A DNA stretch of 64,000 nucleotides from positions 124,001-188,000 of the forward strand of contig JAGVFW010000003.1 of the NCBI GenBank assembly GCA_020057405.1, given 5' to 3'. Under the pieces are notes generated by a model. The model saw only the letters and a list, made by a program, of their open reading frames with translations, had not been told where the DNA came from and made no database searches. The position numbers were made by a program, and so were the translations under genes. The DNA comes from an archaeon. GTDB taxonomy: Archaea > Micrarchaeota > Micrarchaeia > Norongarragalinales > UBA97. Position 1 is the stretch's first letter, and every line of letters begins with the position of its first letter. Positions 58,401 through 64,000 of the stretch are shown in pieces.

Positions 58401-61400
58401 CGTCACCCGCGGTGCTGGAGTGCAAATCAACCAAGGACAGGCCAACACTTTCTCCACTTGCCTCAACAGGCAAGGCGAGACTGGCGGAGGCGGGGGCGAG
58501 ACCGTCGGCGGCGGGCCCATCAACAACTTAAGCGAGTACCGCATCAACATCGACCCTGCTGCAATCCCAGTCCGTGACGGAGTGTGGGAAGTCGCAGGAT
58601 GGCTTCGCGCAACAGCCGCAGTTCCAATTCCCGCAGGCCGGGTGTTCGCCGAGTTTGGCGACGACGGTAGGCCCGACAACCAAGTTGTCGTGCGCAGCAA
58701 CGCCTCAATCCGCATTTACGGCACTGGTCAACTAGTCATCGAAGCGACGCCGGTGCAAATCTACGCAGGCACTGACACGCGCGTTGTCGTCGTCATCAGG
58801 ACTGCACAAGGCGCACCCGTAACCAACACCATCTTGAGTGTAAACAACATTGACGGCACCGACTCGCCGTTTGGCAGCCAATACAGCAACGGCGACGTCC
58901 AACTCGTCGGCGATAACACGCGCGACCGCGGGCAGGACGGCAGGTACGTCTTTACACTTAGGCCGCTTCGCTCGGGCACATTTACATTTGCAGCGGGCGG
59001 CAACTATGACCCGCGCTTTGCCTCCGGGGTCCTCTTAGAGAATGTCGTGCACCACAACTTCGCGGAAGCGACGCCAGCGTCACTATCGCTTGGCTGCACT
59101 GCGCAAACGCTTAGCGTGCGCAACTCACTCGACTACTCAAGCGCCCCGATACAGGTTTTCGTCCGCGAAAGCTGCGTGACCGTGACGGGTGCGACTTGCG
59201 GCACGGTAAACGGCAACACCAACTGCTCTTTTGTCCTCGAACCCCTGGCGGAAAAGACTCTCACGATAACGCCAAAGTTCTCCGGCGACTGCCCGATCGT
59301 CGTTTCCTCAAATCCGGCGCCGCTTCTGCAGTCCAGCCAAACGGTTGGCACTTCAATCGACTGCGCGCAGCTGGAGAGCTCCTGCGCCATCTCTTTTGAC
59401 AAGGACTTTGTGACAGGCGGAGCGCAGGGAACGGTGCGGGCAACCGCGACTTTCGCCAACCTGCGGCCAAGCGACCCTGCAACCAACATCAGCTGCGATT
59501 ACCCTGATGCCGAGGGCACGCGCGTTGGCATTTCCGGCGGAGTAGCCCGCCGCCAGTGCACTTACGCCGAAGTCGGCGGCTTTACTGAATTCACCGTCCA
59601 CGCGGTAAGCGACGGCGGAGTCGAGTGCAGCCAAACGATTACGGTCCTCCCGCCCTCTTCAGTGCCAACTTGCTCCCTAACGTCAAGGCCAATCAATGGA
59701 ACGACGATTGCGCGGCTTAGCGCGGACTTCTTCAACCTGCCAACTTCAATCCAGAAAGCGTTCTTCTTCTGCACGCCCAACGACGACCCCCACGAGGTTG
59801 ACGTCACCCCAAGCGAGGGCGTCGCAAGCGCTACTTTCGACTGCGACTACGCGACGCAAAACGGCGGGCTCTTCAACGCAAGCGCCGCGGCCGGCACTGC
59901 ATTCTGCTTTAACCCGAATGTGCGGCTAACACCACAGGACTCTTGCGCCTTGGGCGGCGAGCAACTGCGGTTCGGCAACTGCTCTACTTCAGCGTCGTGG
60001 CTGCGCTGCGACGAGTCGCCCTCAAACCCTGCAATTGCGCAAGACGCCGCCTGCTGCAGCGAAGTGCTAGGCAGCGGCAGGGTGCTAAAGAACAGCCCAT
60101 CAGTCCACTGCGGTCCAGTCAACCCGCCCCAAGGCAAGTGCGATGACGGAATTGCAAGCCCCGGCGAATGCGGCAGCAACGGGGCGGCGCCACTGCCCTT
60201 GCGCTGCGGCAATGACTTTACGTTTGCAACCGACGGCGCTTGCTGCGCCGAGGTGCTCGGCTACACTTACGACGCCAGCAGGCACGCGTGCATCAAGCCG
60301 TCAACTGCAGGCAAGTGCGTCGTTACCGATGGTACCACTAATGTCGTCACCGACTACGGCGTGTGCTCAACCGTTTACTCTGGCCAGAAATGCGAGGGCG
60401 ACGCCTCCGCACCTGCACTCAAGGGCGAGAACGCCTGCTGCCCGCAGGGACAAGTCTACAACGACAACGCAAAGAAGTGCGTGCCGTCAAACCAGGGCTC
60501 AAGCTCTTGCAGCAGCTTTGCCGACCCCGGCCGCTCAAACTGCTTGAGGCCAAACGCAGTCGGCGTGCCTGCACCATTCCAGTGCTCTGACAGCACGCTA
60601 CAGCAGGAGGGCGCCTGCTGCACCAACATTGTCTCTAACGGCAAGAAGTTCCGCCAGAGCACTGACGGGAACTATTGCGTTGAAATCCCGGCTAATGAGC
60701 TTACACCCGACTGCACGCTAAATGTCACGTCATACACGCGGGGTAGCGTGAGCGAACAGGGTAGCTTAAACGCGACGCTAGTTGCGCTAAACGGCTTTGG
60801 CGGCGGTAGCGGCAAGTTCGACTACTCGTGCGACCGTGGCGTGGCGCAAACGCGCACTCAAACATTTACTATTTCCAACACCCCAGGCGTGACGAAAGGA
60901 CTGCAGTTTAACTGCGACTACCCGCGCCAGTGGCTCGACTATTCAGTAATGCCGGCCACTGCAGCGATTGTAAGCAACAACGAACGCCAGGCCAGCATTG
61001 CCTGCACCTTGGGCGGCCCTGCCGATGTCATCCGCGACGGAGTGATTATCGTGCGGGGCACGAGCGGTGCCAACCTAACGTTCACTGCAAAAGCTTTTGC
61101 CGGCTCGACAGACTGGACGCAACTGACAGAGCGCCTCTTAGGTCCGCTCTCTAGCGTGACGCTCAAGGTGAAGGCGACGTCGCTGCCAACTGGCGTTACC
61201 TCGAGTCAAGTGCACCTTACTTTCGTCTGCGACTCGAGCGAAGAAGAGTCGCAGCAGCAAATGACGGCCTCGCGGACCGAGCAAAACACTTGGACTGGCT
61301 TCTGCAGCTACGCTTCAGCGCGGGGCACGGCCTTCCCGGCAACCCATTCCGCCCGCGCGTTCTACCAAATCGAGGCGACCAACCAAAGCGGCACTTTCAT

Positions 61401-64000
61401 CATACCACCAGTGCCCGCAGGCATCAACGCGGGCTTCCCGCCAATACTAGAGTACGACGCTCCCGTTGCAGCAGGCTTTGCTGAATTCTCTGGCCTGCCT
61501 TACGACGTGCTTCATGCTGCCACTCCACAAGACCAGTCAATGAAGGTAGGGCTTAGCGCGCTTTTCACCGGCCTGCCGCCCTCAATCAACGCTCAATTCA
61601 CTACCGACTGCGGCAACGGCGGACAGACGGTTCAGGCAAGCGCCCTTGCAAGCACTGATGGGAAGGCGACTGCGAAGTTCAACTGCACTTACTCCTCGGG
61701 AACTCCCCAGGACTTCACGGTAAAGGCGCGCTTTGACTACAAGGGGCTTAGCGGCAACCGCATTCTCGCGGCGAATGCAGAAAACACGGGTTCGGTTGCT
61801 TACGCCCCGTCGGGCTCGAATGCCGCGTGCACGTTTGACACCCTGCCGGCGCAAATCATTGCGGGCGACCCCAACTTGAACAACTTCCAGCCCATAGCCC
61901 GCGTGCTTGGCCTGGTGAAGGCACCCAAGTCAGTGCGCATCGACTGCGGCAATGGCGCTCAGGTTGACGCCCGCCTCGAGAACATCGCAGGCGAGGGCCA
62001 GTCGGTTGCAGTGAAGGCAACCGCGAGGACGGCTTGCCGCTACGACTTTAGCTTCCTGCAGGAGGGAGGCACTCAAGTGCAATTCAAGGACGCTCAGCTG
62101 GCAGTGTTTGTCGACGGCGGCGACTGCGAAGTTGCAGGCGGCAGCGAAGTGCACGTCGTTTCCGACAACAACACTCCGACCCTTGCGCTTGCGGGTTTTG
62201 AAGTGACGCCGGCGACTGGCGACCAACTCAACCAGGACGGCAGCGTAAAGACGCCCGGCACTAATGCGGTTGCAAGCTTCACCCCAACCGCAACGGCCGC
62301 ACACGCAATCGCGGACGCGACTTTCAGCGCGAAGATTGACTGCGGCACTGGGAGCACAACCGCGGGAAGCCCGACGACAGTGCAACTGCCTGACGACGGC
62401 AGCGGAACCGTGTTTGCAGCTGATGGCCAAAGCAAGTGCGAGTACAAGCCAGTTGTCGCGGACGCGCAACGCAAGATTACCGTTTCACTCTACCGCACTG
62501 CAGGTTCCAAGACGAACAAGGTCGGTTCTGTGCAAAACACGTTCACGCAAGTCAAGACGCCTGCGCAGGGCGCGGAGTTCCAAGCCTGCAACAACCCGAT
62601 GATGATGATGCTCATGTTTGGGCAAATGAGCGGCGAGGTAGGAGTTGACCAGGGTGTCGAGAACTCCGAGCGCGCGGCCCTGCTTCGGGCCCAGGCGCAA
62701 AAGCTTGCAGACCAAGGGAAAGCCATCGTGCTCAATGCAGACGGCTTTGCAACGAGCCCTGCTGCAACGAGCCGCACGGCTTACTTGTCTTCAGTAATCG
62801 GTTCTTTCGCCACCGAACCCGTTCCGGTCGTCAACCTAGTGCCATCAGCCAACCCCATAACTTTCGACGTCAACGTCCCTGGCGACGGCGCGTCCTGCCT
62901 TACGCCGTCAATCTACGGCGGCACTCCCAACGGGCAGTCAAGTGTAAAGCTTAAGACCGGGCAGACCGCAGCGGTTGCCTTCAGAATCAACCCCGCCGGC
63001 TGCCAAAACATCGCCCAAATCGGAGTCGAGATACGCGCCCAGGTCTCTGGCTCTCCACGCAGTTCAATCATCATCGTCAGCATAGTCAAGCTTAATGGCC
63101 TTGACGCGTACAAGTCGGTCACCGCACCCGGCAACACGGCGGTTCAATTGAGGACAAAAGCTGCAAACCCGCAGGAGCCGTTCGTCATCAACGCCCAGTA
63201 CCAGCCGCTTGCAAGGGACGCGTTCCCGCAGGGCGTGACTTCAGCGATAGTGCCGTTTGATGCGGCGAAACTCGAGAAGCTCGTGGCGTTTGACGTGGTG
63301 GGCAACTCGCTGTCTTCCGACCCGAACGCTGCCCTTGGCTGCAGCGGCAAGGACTTCTGCACGCCCAAGCAGGCGCAAGCCGCGGCCGACAAGCTGGCAG
63401 GCGAAATCGCCGCCGCAATCGGCCCGGTTTCGTCCAAGCGCACTGACTCGGTTCCCCAAGACACGTACATGCGCGCGCTCGCCGACGAGCTTTACAAGCA
63501 AAACTCTGTTTTCGGCAACCAAGTCCAGCAAAACGGCGGTCTTCAGGGCGGACTCTTCAGCAGCCCGCTCGGGCTCTTGGCAATGGGCGGGTTTGGCGGC
63601 AACACGGGCGGTTCGCAAGCCTGCGCCGCGATGATGCAGTGCACAATAATGATGAAGCAGCTGCTCAAGAACAACGCCGCCCTCGGCCCCGACGCACAGG
63701 CGCTTCCACTCATCTTCTGCTCTGACAAGAAAGTGCAGGAATCGCTCTCAAAGGGCGACTCGAGCCAGTTCACCAACCTGTTCATACTCTCGTCGCTTTC
63801 CAACCGGGTCCAGCAGCAAAAGGGGACGATCAAGACCGGCGGCGGTTACGTGATAATGCGCGGACAGGGCCAGGGCGCACAATCCAACTACCCGCTTTCG
63901 ATTCCAATACGCGTTTCGCAAACCAAGGACAGCGAGTCTTCAATGCAGCAAATCACCTGCGACATCAGAAGCGAACTTGACGTCAAATGCAGCCCCAAGC
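55402..64000 (+). CDS. Giant N-anchored extracellular protein, partial (at least 2866 aa)
   Basis: An open frame from ATG 55402 runs to the window edge without a stop. The cytoplasmic start (VYQYWVEPIEKNGVPSFPI) and the following membrane helix (about 52-72) align with the same region of the 46168 protein, so the two are paralogues. Then come five to six carboxypeptidase-regulatory-like sandwiches (80-600), a beta region, a Pro/Thr linker (about 908-945), a Gly-rich stretch, and from about 1200 onward many cysteine-containing beta domains. Residues about 1500-1770 are most Cys-rich (ACCSEVLGSG, ACCAEVLGYT, NACCPQGQ, GACCTNIV), a repeated A-C-C motif. Near the end are a Met run (NNPMMMMLMFG) and helical segments. 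The true C-terminus is not seen. Confidence 0.85.
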   Translation, partial: MGEGEQSEGSGGIYHQLEDKYYDLCDWLVEKGMPVYQYWVEPIEKNGVPSFPISVIILFALLFAIGFGLGAFGGVGNIFAPQTASLDVSVLADGAAVAGAQVSLTIDGGKTFTATTDSGGTVSFSGLPKGARGVIEVTKDGYGVLKRAVVIGEPVTASLQASEVTPPPSQRTVVTFVDEKTQTPLDGVKVVYRDSKLGVQELASSADGKAELPVSDDTVTIFVSYDNYKPTREVITAGSTNKIVFLTAVTSPPPEGCTGVNCPQPKASVAVTVVDPDGNPVDGLVQLFESGNTAGPKSARTANGVALFEDAKAAGVTVYAVFTPDDTATFGNAQSESLTLAEGSNDLVVTVATRPLEGTIKIDLTVQDDAGSKISGARVMLFLAGSTDPVSIQETNELGIASFEAASNVEKVAIAYSPGLLPSDKLLMQSTSQYGTLVLKKPIAGNSGKVKVAVTDTDGHTQVAGADVELRYFEDNYPLGMPPIQTNEVGEALFELVPPDKRFIAVASYGAQRGKSAGFTGSAGNTVNVPVKLDKARGDIAILVRDPISHNPIANANATATVQRNPAGQCATNGQGTCVIKNVEANTAVTLSVNAPGYVVKTIDGLSVPALGILSVIIEDDLVPAALANESRLHVALYDPSCGTPIASSAIEKGRTYCVRVDFNLPTAQANPVGFNVRINGDGTADADFASVTYFQDLDVLRLTPDKLTIKRSNDYATAAGYSCDDAHRKSANKPIKWVNYEFQNVQGNKAILLKVFVKPSAQNGDKLSLNYFSYAARDGRFYRVPQDAVLSTQRSTAARDWCQATSSTAEYTIADGTVAYSKDGALGISFSQAKDGPRASSLATQPGNGFFVHFSGRLFSAPTAPFINVYFADPAGNKRAYALFNEFSYSIGGISLAASRIDFQSPTPSPSPDPTPTPTPSPTATPSPTPNATATPSPTPPPGPTNLTVTVTTCSSGSPLAGATVNAGNDIRNTDSHGVAFFPAMAPGQVQLSISATNYVTRGAGVQINQGQANTFSTCLNRQGETGGGGGETVGGGPINNLSEYRINIDPAAIPVRDGVWEVAGWLRATAAVPIPAGRVFAEFGDDGRPDNQVVVRSNASIRIYGTGQLVIEATPVQIYAGTDTRVVVVIRTAQGAPVTNTILSVNNIDGTDSPFGSQYSNGDVQLVGDNTRDRGQDGRYVFTLRPLRSGTFTFAAGGNYDPRFASGVLLENVVHHNFAEATPASLSLGCTAQTLSVRNSLDYSSAPIQVFVRESCVTVTGATCGTVNGNTNCSFVLEPLAEKTLTITPKFSGDCPIVVSSNPAPLLQSSQTVGTSIDCAQLESSCAISFDKDFVTGGAQGTVRATATFANLRPSDPATNISCDYPDAEGTRVGISGGVARRQCTYAEVGGFTEFTVHAVSDGGVECSQTITVLPPSSVPTCSLTSRPINGTTIARLSADFFNLPTSIQKAFFFCTPNDDPHEVDVTPSEGVASATFDCDYATQNGGLFNASAAAGTAFCFNPNVRLTPQDSCALGGEQLRFGNCSTSASWLRCDESPSNPAIAQDAACCSEVLGSGRVLKNSPSVHCGPVNPPQGKCDDGIASPGECGSNGAAPLPLRCGNDFTFATDGACCAEVLGYTYDASRHACIKPSTAGKCVVTDGTTNVVTDYGVCSTVYSGQKCEGDASAPALKGENACCPQGQVYNDNAKKCVPSNQGSSSCSSFADPGRSNCLRPNAVGVPAPFQCSDSTLQQEGACCTNIVSNGKKFRQSTDGNYCVEIPANELTPDCTLNVTSYTRGSVSEQGSLNATLVALNGFGGGSGKFDYSCDRGVAQTRTQTFTISNTPGVTKGLQFNCDYPRQWLDYSVMPATAAIVSNNERQASIACTLGGPADVIRDGVIIVRGTSGANLTFTAKAFAGSTDWTQLTERLLGPLSSVTLKVKATSLPTGVTSSQVHLTFVCDSSEEESQQQMTASRTEQNTWTGFCSYASARGTAFPATHSARAFYQIEATNQSGTFIIPPVPAGINAGFPPILEYDAPVAAGFAEFSGLPYDVLHAATPQDQSMKVGLSALFTGLPPSINAQFTTDCGNGGQTVQASALASTDGKATAKFNCTYSSGTPQDFTVKARFDYKGLSGNRILAANAENTGSVAYAPSGSNAACTFDTLPAQIIAGDPNLNNFQPIARVLGLVKAPKSVRIDCGNGAQVDARLENIAGEGQSVAVKATARTACRYDFSFLQEGGTQVQFKDAQLAVFVDGGDCEVAGGSEVHVVSDNNTPTLALAGFEVTPATGDQLNQDGSVKTPGTNAVASFTPTATAAHAIADATFSAKIDCGTGSTTAGSPTTVQLPDDGSGTVFAADGQSKCEYKPVVADAQRKITVSLYRTAGSKTNKVGSVQNTFTQVKTPAQGAEFQACNNPMMMMLMFGQMSGEVGVDQGVENSERAALLRAQAQKLADQGKAIVLNADGFATSPAATSRTAYLSSVIGSFATEPVPVVNLVPSANPITFDVNVPGDGASCLTPSIYGGTPNGQSSVKLKTGQTAAVAFRINPAGCQNIAQIGVEIRAQVSGSPRSSIIIVSIVKLNGLDAYKSVTAPGNTAVQLRTKAANPQEPFVINAQYQPLARDAFPQGVTSAIVPFDAAKLEKLVAFDVVGNSLSSDPNAALGCSGKDFCTPKQAQAAADKLAGEIAAAIGPVSSKRTDSVPQDTYMRALADELYKQNSVFGNQVQQNGGLQGGLFSSPLGLLAMGGFGGNTGGSQACAAMMQCTIMMKQLLKNNAALGPDAQALPLIFCSDKKVQESLSKGDSSQFTNLFILSSLSNRVQQQKGTIKTGGGYVIMRGQGQGAQSNYPLSIPIRVSQTKDSESSMQQITCDIRSELDVKCSPK

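Noticed and set aside
32183-64000. A genomic island or provirus inserted at tRNA-Ala
   Set aside because: No integrase, attachment repeat, phage gene or clear shift in base composition was seen; housekeeping-like genes are mixed in.

Overview
The window is archaeal chromosomal DNA with very tight packing. Supporting genes are a class I lysyl-tRNA synthetase, aIF2 gamma, RNA polymerase subunit E', Spt4, ribosomal proteins S24e and S27ae, a nine-gene A-type ATP synthase operon and a tRNA-splicing endonuclease. The endonuclease (388 aa, Tyr235/His253/Lys281) has the length and layout of the three-unit type described from the ARMAN-2 (Micrarchaeota) lineage, so a DPANN archaeon, most likely Micrarchaeota or a close relative, is the best guess. 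No rRNA, CRISPR array, transposase or integrase was seen.

Layout. 1-12 kb: metabolic and information genes (partial lipoyl synthase, thioredoxin reductase, a DUF1858-IscA fusion, RpiB and a PfkB sugar kinase, EndA, LysRS, aIF2 gamma, adenylate kinase, NDP kinase, tRNA-Lys). 12.8-21.3 kb: the complete atpHIKECFABD operon on the minus strand. 21.6-26.6 kb: an aminotransferase, a membrane pyrophosphatase of the K+-independent type, and a LemA/TPM membrane pair. 26.6-32.2 kb: a divergent RelE/ribbon-helix-helix pair, then rpoE'-spt4-S24e-S27ae-CARDB protein, then ileS. 32.2-64 kb: mostly genes for very large secreted proteins. Here lie two signal-peptide proteins with C-terminal membrane anchors (582 and about 2189 aa) that share a repeat family; a PIN-domain operon; tRNA-Ala; a DMT transporter; an archaeosortase; a 654-aa cysteine-rich N-anchored protein; a 2653-aa N-anchored protein; a 399-aa secreted protein; and a further N-anchored protein of at least 2866 aa that runs off the right end.

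How the genes fit together. The ATP synthase and the pyrophosphatase can both couple phosphate-bond chemistry to ion gradients. LipA and the DUF1858-IscA fusion may be linked through Fe-S cluster supply. The 32-64 kb part looks like an investment in cell-surface architecture: two anchoring topologies, many N-glycosylation sequons, many cysteines, Pro/Thr linkers and an archaeosortase nearby. I recognise no named system there, and it is the best candidate in the window for something undescribed.

Expression signals. Most first genes of transcription units have a TATA-like box A about 22-33 nt before the start codon and no Shine-Dalgarno, which fits leaderless transcripts. Genes inside operons often carry GGTG(A)-type sites. 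Five of the six convergent protein-gene junctions overlap by exactly four bases at a CTAA/CTAG sequence that supplies both stop codons.
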